Shown here: positions 27,432 through 36,531 of the stretch, piece after piece
Layout: each line of letters starts with the position of its first letter
Position numbering within the stretch: the stretch's first letter is position 1
From: a bacterium
GTDB taxonomy: Bacteria; Chloroflexota; Dormibacteria; Dormibacterales; Dormibacteraceae
Reading direction: 5' to 3'
NCBI GenBank assembly: GCA_004299235.1
Contig: SCQL01000031.1
Span: forward strand, 310,001 to 374,000
DNA: 64,000 bases
Position numbers and translations under genes: made by a program
The notes under the pieces: generated by a model
Database searches by the model: none
What the model was told of the DNA's origin: nothing
The model's input: the letters and a program-made list of their open reading frames with translations, nothing else

Positions 27432-28019
27432 ATGCCGAAACTGGCCATCGTCAAGGTCAAGCTCGAACGCGAGGTCAACGCCTACATCGTCTCCTGCTCG
27501 GCGACGAAGGAGGCGGTCGTGGTCGACCCCGGCCTGCCGGCGGACAAGATCGCCGACCAGCTCACGGGCCTGACGGTGCGGTACATCCTGGCCACCCACT
27601 GCCATCCCGGTCACGTCGCGGGCAAGGACGCGGTCAAGGAGCTCGCGGGCGGCCTGACAGCGATTCATTCGGCTGACGCCAAGCAGTTCCTGCGCTCGGC
27701 GGACCGCTACCTGGTCGACGGCGACGAGCTCGAATTCGGAGAGTTCAAGCTCGCGGTCATGCACACGCCCGGCCACACGCCCGGCAGCCTGTGCTTCGTG
27801 GTCGCCAACCACGCCTTCGTCGGCGACACGATACTGGCCGGGGGCATCGGCCGGCAGAGGCCTGAGACCGACCTCCGCCGCCAGATGATGAGCATCGGCA
27901 CCAAGCTGTTCCGGCTGCCGCTGGCCACCGCCGTTTATCCAGGCCACGGACCGGCGACGAGCCTGGAACGCGAGCTGGCCCAGAACCCGATCTTCCGAGG
28001 CGCCGGGGCCCAGGCCTGA
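27432..28019 (+). CDS. MBL-fold hydrolase with altered HxHxDH motif
   Basis: 195-aa glyoxalase-II-like metallo-beta-lactamase fold protein. The expected H-x-H-x-D-H reads H56-C-H58-P-G60-H61, so the Asp that ligates the second metal is Gly. The other ligands look intact: HTPGHTPGS, VGDTILAGG and YPGHGP. It could be a mono-metal enzyme or one with changed chemistry. It is divergent to the 33-aa membrane ORF and converges on pyrC. Confidence 0.8.
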   Translation: MPKLAIVKVKLEREVNAYIVSCSATKEAVVVDPGLPADKIADQLTGLTVRYILATHCHPGHVAGKDAVKELAGGLTAIHSADAKQFLRSADRYLVDGDELEFGEFKLAVMHTPGHTPGSLCFVVANHAFVGDTILAGGIGRQRPETDLRRQMMSIGTKLFRLPLATAVYPGHGPATSLERELAQNPIFRGAGAQA

Positions 28020-28047
28020 TCTTCCGGACAGAGCCTGCCGGGAGCCG

Positions 28048-29430
28048 TCAGCGGCTGCGGCGCGCGGGCCTCACCATGCGACCCGCGGCGCGGCCGACCC
28101 TGCGACCGTCCCGCGCCACCGCCACGCCCCGCACGTACACGTCCTTGATCGCGAAGCTGAACTCTTTGCCGTCCAGGGCCCCGTGTCGCTGGCGCGAGCG
28201 CATCTGCGCCGGGCGCACCACCGTCTTGCGCCTGGGGTCGACGATCGCCAGGTCGGCGTCGTATCCGGGCGCGATCGCGCCCTTGCTCTCGCCCAGGCCG
28301 GCGAGAGCCGCCGGCCCTTCGCAGATCCAGCGAGGGGCGAGCCACACGTCGCCGAGTTGCTTCGCCAGCTCGAGACAGCTCACGTACAGGGTCTGGACGC
28401 CCGGGCTGCCGGCCGGCGCCGCGTCGAGCGTCCGCGCCTTCTCCTCATCGGTATGCGGTGCGTGGTCGGTGCCGATGATGCCGATGACCCCTTTCGACGC
28501 CGCCTCCACGAGGGCGGCGCGATCCGCGGCGGTGCGGATGGGAGGGAACACCTTCATCGCCGTGCCGAGCCGGCCGTAGTCCTGATCCGACAACCACAGG
28601 TACTGCGGGCAGGTCTCCAGGCTCAGCGGGCTGCCGGCCCTGATCGCGTCCTCGGCCGCGCTCAACCCCAGCGCACTCGACAGGTGGGCGACATGCAGGC
28701 GCACGCCGGCTTCCTTCGCGATGGCGGCCGCGGCCGAGATCGCCACCGCCTCGGCGTCGGGCGGGCGCGAATCGAGCACGTCCGCATACGTCGCCAGCGG
28801 CCGCCGAAAGGCGGCCAGGATGGTCGGATCCTCCGCGTGGATCACCAGCGGCAGGCCGAGCCGGGCCACCTCCGGCGCCAGACGCGCCAGCGTTCCGTAG
28901 TCGGGAGGCGCCTCCAGGTCCGGATCGCCGCCGTCGGGCGAGTAGAGCACCTGCTTGCGGCTGAGGCTGAACGCATAGCCGAGGTACGCCTTGAAGCCCG
29001 TTGCGCCCGCGGCCGCCAGGCTCTCCAGCTGGTCCGGCGTCGAGCTCGAGCGGATCAGGCCCCAGAGGCCGAAATCGACCCGAGCCTTGGGGCGGGCGAG
29101 GGCCGCTTTCGACTCGAGCACGCCGGCGGCATCGACGGCCGGCACGGTGTTGGGCATGTCGATCACGGTGGTCACGCCGCCCGCGGCGGCGGCTGCGGTC
29201 AGCGTGCCGAAATCCTCTTTCTCCGGGAATCCCGGATCGCGGCTGTGGACGTGGACGTCGATCGCCCCCGGCAGCACGTACATCCCGCGCACGTCCACGA
29301 CGGTCGCACCGGCGCCCGCCGGGAGGCCGGCCTCGACGCTCGTGATCACGCCGCCCGTGACATGCACGTCCACCTCGCGTGGACCCTCAGGCGTGTAGAC
29401 CGTGCCCCCCTTGATCAGGAGGTCAGTCAA
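28048..29430 (-). CDS. pyrC: Dihydroorotase (class I type)
   Basis: 460-aa amidohydrolase from a TTG overlapping pyrE by 8 nt (MTDLLIKGGTVYTPEG). Metal motif DVHVHSRDPGFPEKEDF, GFKAYLG for the carbamylated lysine, HLSS, and the C-terminal GTDHAPHTDEEK with the catalytic Asp. Allantoinase is the usual confusion, but pairing with pyrE supports dihydroorotase in de novo pyrimidine synthesis. Confidence 0.85.
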   Translation of the reverse strand: MTDLLIKGGTVYTPEGPREVDVHVTGGVITSVEAGLPAGAGATVVDVRGMYVLPGAIDVHVHSRDPGFPEKEDFGTLTAAAAAGGVTTVIDMPNTVPAVDAAGVLESKAALARPKARVDFGLWGLIRSSSTPDQLESLAAAGATGFKAYLGYAFSLSRKQVLYSPDGGDPDLEAPPDYGTLARLAPEVARLGLPLVIHAEDPTILAAFRRPLATYADVLDSRPPDAEAVAISAAAAIAKEAGVRLHVAHLSSALGLSAAEDAIRAGSPLSLETCPQYLWLSDQDYGRLGTAMKVFPPIRTAADRAALVEAASKGVIGIIGTDHAPHTDEEKARTLDAAPAGSPGVQTLYVSCLELAKQLGDVWLAPRWICEGPAALAGLGESKGAIAPGYDADLAIVDPRRKTVVRPAQMRSRQRHGALDGKEFSFAIKDVYVRGVAVARDGRRVGRAAGRMVRPARRSR

Positions 29431-29959
29431 GTTCCAGGTCCTGGATTCGGAACAGGGGCGAGTAAGGGATGCCGGCGCCGCCGATGTTCTCCTCGCCGCC
29501 CTCGCCCCGGTCGAGGACGACGACCAGGTGGATGACTTCGACACCGGCGTCACGCAGAACCTGCGCCGACCGCAGCGAATCGCCACCGGTCGTGACCACG
29601 TCTTCGATGACCGTGACCTTCTGGCCCGGTGCGAAACGTCCTTCGATCTGCTTGGAGGTCCCGTACCCCTTGGGTTCCTTGCGGACGAGAACCAGCGGGA
29701 GGCCCGTCTCCATCGAGACCGCACCCCCGAGCAGCACGGCGCCGAGCTCTGGCGCCGCGAGCAGCTGCGTTTCCTTGGGCACCAGGGCGCCGAGATGCCG
29801 GCCGAGCCGGCGAAGCAGCACGGGATCGGTCTCGAACAGGAACTTGTCGAAGTAGCGATTCGAGCGCTTCCCCGACCGAAGAACGAAATCGCCCTTCAGA
29901 TAGGAGGCCTTGACCAGGTCGCGCCCGAGCTCGCCCAACTCGGATGCTCCCGCCTTCAC
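29423..29959 (-). CDS. pyrE: Orotate phosphoribosyltransferase
   Basis: 178 aa. PRPP loop VTVIEDVVTTGGDSL and the N-terminal FVLRSGKRSNRYFD are diagnostic. It adds ribose-5-phosphate to orotate. The GTG start at 29959 is 7 nt after a TAGATT -10 and has no SD, so the mRNA is probably leaderless. It is coupled to pyrC. Confidence 0.92.
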   Translation of the reverse strand: MKAGASELGELGRDLVKASYLKGDFVLRSGKRSNRYFDKFLFETDPVLLRRLGRHLGALVPKETQLLAAPELGAVLLGGAVSMETGLPLVLVRKEPKGYGTSKQIEGRFAPGQKVTVIEDVVTTGGDSLRSAQVLRDAGVEVIHLVVVLDRGEGGEENIGGAGIPYSPLFRIQDLELD

Positions 29960-29965
29960 GAAACG

Positions 29966-29972
29966 TAATCTA
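29966..29972. promoter_or_regulatory. Shared bidirectional -10 heptamer (pyrE / DUF503-helY)
   Basis: TAATCTA reads TAATCT on plus (9 nt before the DUF503 ATG) and TAGATT on minus (7 nt before the pyrE GTG). One symmetric element could open for both directions. Confidence 0.5.
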
Positions 29973-29980
29973 GCCGATGG

Positions 29981-30283
29981 ATGTCCTCCCCCTTGACCAT
30001 CGGCCTGCTGCGCGTCGTCCTGCACCTGCCCGAAAGCGGGTCGCTCAAGTCGAAGCGCCAGATCGTGAGCGGCCTGCTCCGGCGACTGCGCCAGGAGCTG
30101 AAGGTCGCCGCCGCCGAGGTGGGCGAGCTCGACCGCTGGCAGCTCGCGGAGCTGGCCGTCGCCACGGTGAGCGGCGACGGCCGTCACGCTGATGAGGTGC
30201 TGGCGGCGTCGTTGTCCTACATCGAGTCGCACAGTGACGGCGCTCGCATCACCAACGTCTCCACCGAACTGATCCGGCTGTGA
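29981..30283 (+). CDS. DUF503 family protein
   Basis: 100-aa protein with the family's LHLPESGSLKSKRQIV (conserved LKsKR) and a C-terminal half on an alpha-beta pattern. DUF503 proteins often lie near translation genes and resemble RbfA in size, but their function is not settled. The stop overlaps the helY GTG. Confidence 0.8.
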   Translation: MSSPLTIGLLRVVLHLPESGSLKSKRQIVSGLLRRLRQELKVAAAEVGELDRWQLAELAVATVSGDGRHADEVLAASLSYIESHSDGARITNVSTELIRL

Positions 30284-32706
30284 AAACCGTCGATTCGCTG
30301 GTCGATGAGTTCGAGGCCGGCCTGCCTTTCAAGCTCGACGGTTTCCAACGTGAGGCCATCGACAAGCTGGACCTTGGTCGCGGCGGCGTGCTGGTCAGCG
30401 CGCCGACTTCGAGCGGCAAGACGATCGTCGCGGAGTATGCGATCTTTCGCGCCCTGACAGACGGCTCGAAGGTCCTCTACACGACCCCGCTGAAAGCCCT
30501 CAGCAACCAGAAATACCACGACTTCGTCCGCGCGTACGGCGAATCGATGGTGGGACTGGTGACGGGCGAGAACACCATCAACGACGAGGCGCCGGTGGTG
30601 GTGATGACGACCGAGATCCTTCGCAACCTCATCTACGAGGACCCCAAGCGGCTCGACCTCGTCCGTTACGTCGTCCTCGACGAGGTCCACTACATCGACG
30701 ACTTCCCGCGCGGTTCGGTCTGGGAGGAGATCGTCATCCAGGCGCCATCGACCCTCAAGCTCGTCGGGCTCTCCGCCACCATCGGCAACTACCAGGAGAT
30801 CGCGGACTGGATGGCGGAGAACCGCGGCGGCATGGAGACCGTCTTCCACGACGTGCGCCCGGTCGAGCTGAAGATGTGGCTCGCCATCAACAACCGGTTC
30901 CTCCCCCTGTTCAAAGAGGACGGCGGCATCGACCAGCGAACCTGGAGCAAGGCCGCACAGGAAGAGGAAGCGTCCTATCGCATCGGGGGTTACCGCGGGC
31001 TGCCCTCGAACGATCTGCTGCACGTGATCGAAGGGCTGCGCGGCCTCGACATGCTGCCCGCGATCTACTTCATCTTCTCGCGGCGCGGCTGCCGCGAAGC
31101 CCTCCAGCGCTGCTCGTACCACGAGCTGGACCTGACGACGGCGGCCGAGAAGGAGGCGATCGACCGCGTCGCGGCCGAGCGGCTCCAGAGACTCAAGGAC
31201 CACGACGAGGAGGCGCTGTTCCGGCGCATGGTCGACGCTCGCCTGCTCCGGCGGGGAATGGCCGAGCACCATGCGGGCCTGTTGCCCTACCACAAGGAGA
31301 TGGTCGAGGAGCTTTTTCAGCGCGGCCTGATCAAGGTGGTGTTCGCGACCGAGACGCTGTCGCTCGGCATCAACATGCCGGCCCGCGGCGTCGTCGTCTC
31401 CTCGTTCACCAAATTCGACGGCGTCAGCTTCTCCAACCTGACGACCGGTGAGCTCACACAGCTGATGGGACGAGCCGGCCGGCGTGGCATCGACGTCATC
31501 GGCCACGGCGTGATCCTCAAGGAGTCCGACGTCGAGGTGGGCACGATCTACGAGGTCGCCATGGGGCCGACCCTGGTCGTCGAGTCGAAATTCCTGCCGA
31601 GCTACAACATGGCGCTGAACCTCCTGCGCGTGTACACGCCCGAGGCGGCGGAGGCCTTGATGCAGCGCTCGTTCGGGCAGTTCCAGAAGCGGCTCGCGGC
31701 CGAGCAGACGAAGGAACGGCTGGTCAACGTGCGCTCACGCCTGGCGGACATCCGGCAGATGTGGGGCGAGCGCGAGGTCTCGATCGAGGATGTGGCCCAG
31801 TACTTCAAGCTCGAGGACCGGCGTCGCGCGATCCGGATCGAACTCAGGCGCCTGCGCCGCGAGGCCGGGGCCGAGCGCAGGGGGCGTCGCGGTCATGTCG
31901 GACGGCACACGCGCGCCCTCGGCTCGGCCGGCCGACTGGTGCAGCGGCTCGAGGTCGAGGCGAAGGGATTGCTGGAGCGCCAGCGGAAGCTCAAGGTGGT
32001 CCGCTCGCCGCGGTTTGGCGAGCTGCTGCAGAAGTACGGCGAGATCCGCGCCCTGCAGAAGGAGCTCGAGGGAGGCGAGCGCGAGGTGACGGGCCAGATG
32101 GATGAATACGCGCGCAAGCTCCGCCGCCTGTGCAAGATCCTCACTGAGGCCGGATTCCTGGCCCAGGACCGGCCCACCGACAAGGGCCTGTTCGCCTCGC
32201 GCGTCTACGGTGACAACACGCTGCTGGTCGCGGAGGCGGTGTGGCAGGGTTGGCTGGAAGGCCTCACCCCGGAAGAGCTCTGTGCCGTGCTGGTCATGCT
32301 CGCCGCCGAGGACCGCAACGGCCCGCGCCATCGACGCGGCGAGCCCAGCGGCCAGGCTCGCGCGCCTCGCCGCTATCCGACGCCCGCCGTCGCGCAGACC
32401 GCGAGGCTGTTCCGCTCCCTGTACTTCCGTTTCGCCGACATGGAGTCCGATCTCGACGAGCCGAACCTGCGACCGCCTTCGCACGATTACATCGATTTCG
32501 CCTTCCGCTGGTCCTCGGGCGAGCCGCTGGACCAGATCCCCCTCCCCGCCGGCGTGGACATCGGCGACGCCGTCAAAGCGATGAAGAGCCTGTACTCGCT
32601 GGTGCGCCAGCTGGAGTGGGCGCTTCGCCAGGCCAAGTCCCCCCTGGCCGGCACCGTCTCGCGCGCCGTGGCGCAGATGGAACGCGACGTGATCAAGCGC
32701 ACCTAG
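30280..32706 (+). CDS. helY: Ski2-like DEAD/DEAH helicase (HelY/Mtr4-like)
   Basis: 808 aa. Motif I APTSSGKT (41-48), II DEVH (134-137), III SATIG and VI QLMGRAGRRG are intact, with the Ski2-like AEHHAGLLPYHKEMVEELF. The C-terminal part has a coiled-coil rich, basic region and the family's helical domain. Related actinobacterial HelY and eukaryal Mtr4 unwind RNA for decay. GTG start overlaps DUF503. Confidence 0.92.
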   Translation: MKTVDSLVDEFEAGLPFKLDGFQREAIDKLDLGRGGVLVSAPTSSGKTIVAEYAIFRALTDGSKVLYTTPLKALSNQKYHDFVRAYGESMVGLVTGENTINDEAPVVVMTTEILRNLIYEDPKRLDLVRYVVLDEVHYIDDFPRGSVWEEIVIQAPSTLKLVGLSATIGNYQEIADWMAENRGGMETVFHDVRPVELKMWLAINNRFLPLFKEDGGIDQRTWSKAAQEEEASYRIGGYRGLPSNDLLHVIEGLRGLDMLPAIYFIFSRRGCREALQRCSYHELDLTTAAEKEAIDRVAAERLQRLKDHDEEALFRRMVDARLLRRGMAEHHAGLLPYHKEMVEELFQRGLIKVVFATETLSLGINMPARGVVVSSFTKFDGVSFSNLTTGELTQLMGRAGRRGIDVIGHGVILKESDVEVGTIYEVAMGPTLVVESKFLPSYNMALNLLRVYTPEAAEALMQRSFGQFQKRLAAEQTKERLVNVRSRLADIRQMWGEREVSIEDVAQYFKLEDRRRAIRIELRRLRREAGAERRGRRGHVGRHTRALGSAGRLVQRLEVEAKGLLERQRKLKVVRSPRFGELLQKYGEIRALQKELEGGEREVTGQMDEYARKLRRLCKILTEAGFLAQDRPTDKGLFASRVYGDNTLLVAEAVWQGWLEGLTPEELCAVLVMLAAEDRNGPRHRRGEPSGQARAPRRYPTPAVAQTARLFRSLYFRFADMESDLDEPNLRPPSHDYIDFAFRWSSGEPLDQIPLPAGVDIGDAVKAMKSLYSLVRQLEWALRQAKSPLAGTVSRAVAQMERDVIKRT

Positions 32707-32738
32707 CGCACCGGTTGGATGGCGCGAAGTGCCCGGGC

Positions 32739-32744
32739 TAGACT
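32739..32744 (+). promoter_or_regulatory. -10 element of the epimerase gene
   Basis: TAGACT, 10 nt before the GTG at 32755. Confidence 0.45.
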
Positions 32745-32754
32745 GGGCGCCGAC

Positions 32755-33879
32755 GTGAGGTCCAAGAAGCGCCGCGTCCTCGTCACCGGCGTCGCCCGCT
32801 GGTGGGGCGCGCTGGTCGTGCAGCGACTCGTCGAGGATCCCGACGTCGCCGAGGTCATCGGCATCGACACCCGCGAGCCCCGTTATGACCTGGGCCGCGC
32901 CGACTACCTGAAGCTCGACATCCGGCACTCTCTCATCGGCAAGCTGGTGCGCTCGGTCGGGATCGACACCGTCGTGCACACGCTGACACGCATCGATTCC
33001 TTCGACATGGATCCGCGCCGCGCGCACGAGACGAACGTCATCGGCACGCTCAACCTGCTCGCGGGCTGCGCCGGCGAAGGGAGCCCGGTCCGGCGCTTCG
33101 TGCTCAAGTCGTCGGGCCACGTCTACGGCTCGCGTTTCGATCTGCCGGCGGCGCTGCGCGAAGACCACCGCCTCGACAGCGGCTCGCGCCACCAGTTCGT
33201 TCGTGACATCGTCGAGGTCGAGTCGTATGTGAGCGACTTCGCGGTTCGCAACCCGAGCATCGCCATCCTGGTGCTGCGGTTCAGCAACAGCCTCAATCCG
33301 CAGGAACCCCAACCCCTGGCGCGGTATCTCGACCTCGAGGTGGTGCCGACGGTCGCCGGCTACGACCCGGCGCTGCAGCTCATCCACCGCGACGACTGCA
33401 TCGAAGCCATGGCACTCGCCGCCAAGCGCGGCCCGGCGGGCGCCTACAACATCGCCCCGCCGGGAGCCGAGACCTTGTCCAAGCTGCTCGACTCCGCCGG
33501 CAAGCTGCATGCACCGCTGCTGCCGCCCTTCGGGCTGGAGCTGGCCGCCTTCGCCTTCCGCCGCGCCGGCCTCGGGTTTCTCTCACCGCAGCTGCTGGAC
33601 CTGCTCCGGTGGGGGCGTTCGCTCTCGACCGCCAAGGCGGCTCGCGAGCTGGGCTTCCGCGCCGCCCGTGACACATGTGCCGCCTTCGAGGACTTCGTCC
33701 AGCAGCGCCGCGTCCTGCGCTTCGAGCCGGACCGTCACGCCTACCAGTACGAGAAGGAGCTCGAGGACTTCATCCACAGCCGCCAGATGGCGGCCGAAAG
33801 CGGCGACGGCGAAGGCAACGGCGCCGCGGTGACGGCGCCGGAACCGGGGTCTAAGGCTCCCCGCCCCCGCCGTCGATGA
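32755..33879 (+). CDS. NAD-dependent epimerase/dehydratase
   Basis: 374-aa extended SDR. The nucleotide motif reads VTGVARWWG, where the middle glycine of GxxGxxG is Arg; this variant (GVARxWG) is known in actinobacterial homologues. DIR/LKLD for adenine recognition is present, but the usual YxxxK is not obvious (SGHVYGSRF), so catalysis may be altered. Sugar nucleotide or isoprenoid substrate unknown. The GTG at 32755 is favoured by the upstream TAGACT. Confidence 0.82.
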   Translation: MRSKKRRVLVTGVARWWGALVVQRLVEDPDVAEVIGIDTREPRYDLGRADYLKLDIRHSLIGKLVRSVGIDTVVHTLTRIDSFDMDPRRAHETNVIGTLNLLAGCAGEGSPVRRFVLKSSGHVYGSRFDLPAALREDHRLDSGSRHQFVRDIVEVESYVSDFAVRNPSIAILVLRFSNSLNPQEPQPLARYLDLEVVPTVAGYDPALQLIHRDDCIEAMALAAKRGPAGAYNIAPPGAETLSKLLDSAGKLHAPLLPPFGLELAAFAFRRAGLGFLSPQLLDLLRWGRSLSTAKAARELGFRAARDTCAAFEDFVQQRRVLRFEPDRHAYQYEKELEDFIHSRQMAAESGDGEGNGAAVTAPEPGSKAPRPRRR

Positions 33880-34681
33880 CGATGACCTCTCCGTTGATGT
33901 AGCTGGCGGCATCGGAGACCAGGAAAACCACCGCCCCGGCGATCTCCTCCGGCGTGCCGATGCGGCCCATCGGATTCGCGCTCAGGACACGCTCCAGGAT
34001 CGCCTCGTTGGCCCACAGCGCCTCGGCGAAGCGCGTCCTGACCAGGCCGGGCGCAACCGCGTTGACGCGGACCTTGCCGCCCAGCTCGCGCGCGAGCTGG
34101 CGGGTGAGCATGATCACGCCCGCCTTGGTGATGTTGTAGACGCCCAGGCCCAGGCCCGGCCGCAAGCCGCCGACGCTCGCGACATTGACCACGTTGCCGC
34201 CGTGCGCTTCCATCGACGCCTCATAGACGAGCTTGGTGAGAATGAAGACACCGCGCAGGTTGACCTCGAACGTCTTGTCCCAGGCCGCCAGCTCGGCGTT
34301 GAGCACCGGACCGAAGTACGGGTTGGTGGCGGCGTTGTTGACCAGGATGTCGATGCGGGAGAACCGCTCCATCACGGCTTTGACCAGCCGCTCGAGCTCG
34401 TCCGGCCTGCCGTTGTGAGCCGCGATGGCGGTCGCCCTTTGCGGGTAAAGCGAGTTGATCCGCTCGGCCTGTTCGTCGAGGTCGGCCTGCTTGCGGCTCG
34501 AGATGACCACCTGCGCGCCCTGCTCCGCCAGCGCACGCGCGATCGCGCTGCCGATTCCGCGGCTCGCCCCGGTCACCAGCGCGACACGACCCTCGAGGTC
34601 GAAGCGTGAGGTCTGACCCTTGGCCGCGTCCGGCGCGCGCCCGGCCGCGCGCCCGGCGTCGAATCGGGACCCTGCGGACAC
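33851..34681 (-). CDS. SDR-family oxidoreductase
   Basis: 276 aa from GTG at 34681. It has TGASRGIGSAIA, NNAATNPYFGP and a C-terminal DGGGG, as in 3-oxoacyl-ACP-reductase-like SDRs. The usual YxxxK appears as Y-N-I-T-K (GLGVYNITKAG). The N-terminal 28 residues before SRFDLEGRVALVTG are poorly conserved in character; no other start codon lies between. The last 29 nt overlap the convergent epimerase gene. Confidence 0.88.
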   Translation of the reverse strand: MSAGSRFDAGRAAGRAPDAAKGQTSRFDLEGRVALVTGASRGIGSAIARALAEQGAQVVISSRKQADLDEQAERINSLYPQRATAIAAHNGRPDELERLVKAVMERFSRIDILVNNAATNPYFGPVLNAELAAWDKTFEVNLRGVFILTKLVYEASMEAHGGNVVNVASVGGLRPGLGLGVYNITKAGVIMLTRQLARELGGKVRVNAVAPGLVRTRFAEALWANEAILERVLSANPMGRIGTPEEIAGAVVFLVSDAASYINGEVIVIDGGGGEP

Positions 34682-34687
34682 GGCTGA

Positions 34688-34694
34688 TAGGATA
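34688..34694. promoter_or_regulatory. Shared bidirectional -10 heptamer (SDR / DUF4406-like)
   Basis: TAGGATA reads TAGGAT on plus (10 nt before the GTG at 34704) and TATCCT on minus (7 nt before the GTG at 34681). Confidence 0.5.
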
Positions 34695-34703
34695 GGCCGA
34701 GCA

Positions 34704-35156
34704 GTGGCGACGATCTCGGGGAAGGCGGCCGAGGACATCCTCGAGCGGATCTTTCAACCGGCGACCAAGCCAAGCGCGCGAGACCAGGCCGAGGAGACGC
34801 TGCGCCATCCCAAGCGCCTCGTCTACGTCGCCATGTCGAACAAGGTCTTCTACTGGCGGGCCCACATCCAGAAGTTCGTGCTGGATTCCGGGATGGTGCC
34901 TGTGAGCCCCTTCATGCTCTTCGACTACTACCTCATGCACACCGTGTCCAAGGACGTGGTGCGTGAGGCCATGAACAACCTGCTGGCTCGCTGCGATGAG
35001 GTGTGGGTCTTCGGCCGGATCTCGCTCGGAGTCAAGGTGCAGGTCGGGATCGCGAAGCGAATGAACAAACCGGTGCGCTACTTCGACATCGGCGACCTGC
35101 CCGTGGCCGTGATGCCGATCAGCGAGGAGACGGCGCAGGAGGAGCTGAAGGACTAG
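34704..35156 (+). CDS. DUF4406/nucleoside 2-deoxyribosyltransferase-like protein
   Basis: 150 aa. The fold signature is visible: YVAMSN at the first strand, PVSPFMLFDYYL, CDEVWVFG and KRMNKPVRYF. The family is Rossmann-like and related to NDT enzymes that bind nucleosides or nucleotides. GTG start. It converges on the DUF2342 protease with a 4-nt overlap. Confidence 0.7.
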   Translation: MATISGKAAEDILERIFQPATKPSARDQAEETLRHPKRLVYVAMSNKVFYWRAHIQKFVLDSGMVPVSPFMLFDYYLMHTVSKDVVREAMNNLLARCDEVWVFGRISLGVKVQVGIAKRMNKPVRYFDIGDLPVAVMPISEETAQEELKD

Positions 35157-36241
35157 CGGGGAAAGACGACGCGCCGCAGCCAGCGGTCCGGCGCCGCCAG
35201 CTCGTCCAGGTGGGGCATCTGCTCCGGGGCGGTCCACACGCGATTGAGGACCCTCAGCCCATGCCGGTCGTACACCGCCTTGCAGAACGCTTCTCCCCGC
35301 CGGTACTGCTGCAGCTTCAGGTCCAGGCCGGTCAGCTTCCAGGTCAGGATTGCCAAAGCGCTCCTGCCGGTGCTCCGCGCGCGGTAGGCCCGCTCGAGCC
35401 GCTCGAAGCCCGGCAGCAGCCTGCGACCGAGCTCGTTCATCACCAGGTTGCTGTATCCCTCGACGACCGACATCGTGCCCTGCACCTGTCTCATCACCCG
35501 CCATTGGGCAGGCAGGACGCCGGCAAAGGCCGCGATCCGGGCCACCGGCGCCTCCTTGCCGGTCACGGAATCGAGCAGCACCCTCATCGCCTGCTCCATG
35601 TGCGGCCGCAGCCAGAGATGCGCCGCGAACTGCCACGCATGCGTCATCTCATGGAGGATCAGCCACCGCTCAAGGTCCGGTCCGGGCAGCTCCGCCCCGC
35701 GCCCCCACTCCTCGACGTTCGTCTCGACCAGGTAGAGGCCCTCGCCGCCGAGGGGCTCCGCCCCCAGCAGCTGCGGGTCGTACTGGCCGAGGACCCGCCG
35801 GCCGAGAAAGGCGAGCATGAACGCCACGTAATGGTCGACGCCGGCGCGTCCGGCCTCGACGATCAGCGAGCTCGGCACGCGCCCGGCCTCGAGGACGGGG
35901 TCGACCACGCGGCGAAGGATGCCCAGGTTGAGATCGAGCCAGCCCGCCCGATCCAGGGCTTCGAACCGCGGGAGCCCGGCGCCCTTGGGCAGGCCGCCGA
36001 CGAAGTCCAGCAGAGGGCCTTCCAGCTCGGCCGCCATGGCGCGGTAGCCCTTGGCCGCCGCGGCCAGCGTCGCGGCGTCGACCGCCGACACCGCAAGCCG
36101 CGCTCGGGCGGCACTGCGCACCCGATCCCAGTCGACCAGCACGGTGCTGCCGCCACGCGGCCTGACGGCCTCGGCGACGGCCGCGGTCGCGAGTCCCGCC
36201 AGGACCCCGTAGACGGCGGCTCTGCGGGCCGAGCGCCTCAT
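35153..36241 (-). CDS. Zincin-like metalloprotease, DUF2342 family
   Basis: 362 aa with an N-terminal signal/TM segment (residues 8-24) and the zinc motif HEMTH in LILHEMTHAWQF, followed by VEGYSNLVMNELGR holding the third ligand. DUF2342 proteins are common in Actinobacteria, sometimes linked to F420 metabolism by phylogenetic profile. A TACTGT -10 (36248-36253) lies 6 nt before the ATG. Confidence 0.82.
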   Translation of the reverse strand: MRRSARRAAVYGVLAGLATAAVAEAVRPRGGSTVLVDWDRVRSAARARLAVSAVDAATLAAAAKGYRAMAAELEGPLLDFVGGLPKGAGLPRFEALDRAGWLDLNLGILRRVVDPVLEAGRVPSSLIVEAGRAGVDHYVAFMLAFLGRRVLGQYDPQLLGAEPLGGEGLYLVETNVEEWGRGAELPGPDLERWLILHEMTHAWQFAAHLWLRPHMEQAMRVLLDSVTGKEAPVARIAAFAGVLPAQWRVMRQVQGTMSVVEGYSNLVMNELGRRLLPGFERLERAYRARSTGRSALAILTWKLTGLDLKLQQYRRGEAFCKAVYDRHGLRVLNRVWTAPEQMPHLDELAAPDRWLRRVVFPR

Positions 36242-36292
36242 GCCTTCACAGTAGAGAGAAGGCCGCGACGCGCGGGTTCTAGCTGTGCGGCG

Positions 36293-36487
36293 CTAGTAGA
36301 TGTAAGGCCAGCTGCGGTTGCGCTTGAAGACGACCTTGCAGCCTTCGCACCGGAACACGATCTGCAGGTGCCGCCTCCCGATCGCCGCGGCGTCGCGGCC
36401 GCACACGGGGCAGGACGCGGTTTCGTCCTGGAATGGGCTGGGCAGCGGGTCGACCTTGATCTCCAAGCGCCTTCTTTTCTTTGACAT
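36293..36487 (-). CDS. Small zinc-ribbon protein
   Basis: 64 aa with two CxxC knuckles, CPVC and CEGC, about 22 residues apart, and a basic N-terminus (MSKKRRRLEIK). Probably nucleic-acid or protein binding. It follows the MerR-type regulator by 44 nt; that gap can form a GNRA-type hairpin (CCCG-GAAA-CGGG). Confidence 0.6.
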   Translation of the reverse strand: MSKKRRRLEIKVDPLPSPFQDETASCPVCGRDAAAIGRRHLQIVFRCEGCKVVFKRNRSWPYIY

Positions 36488-36531
36488 CTGCTTATTCGTT
36501 GCCTTCCATCAACCCGTTTCCGGGCTGTTAC

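Noticed and set aside
32755-33879. Epimerase as a broken gene because GxxGxxG and YxxxK are altered
   Set aside because: The frame is full length and the GVARxWG variant is known in homologues.
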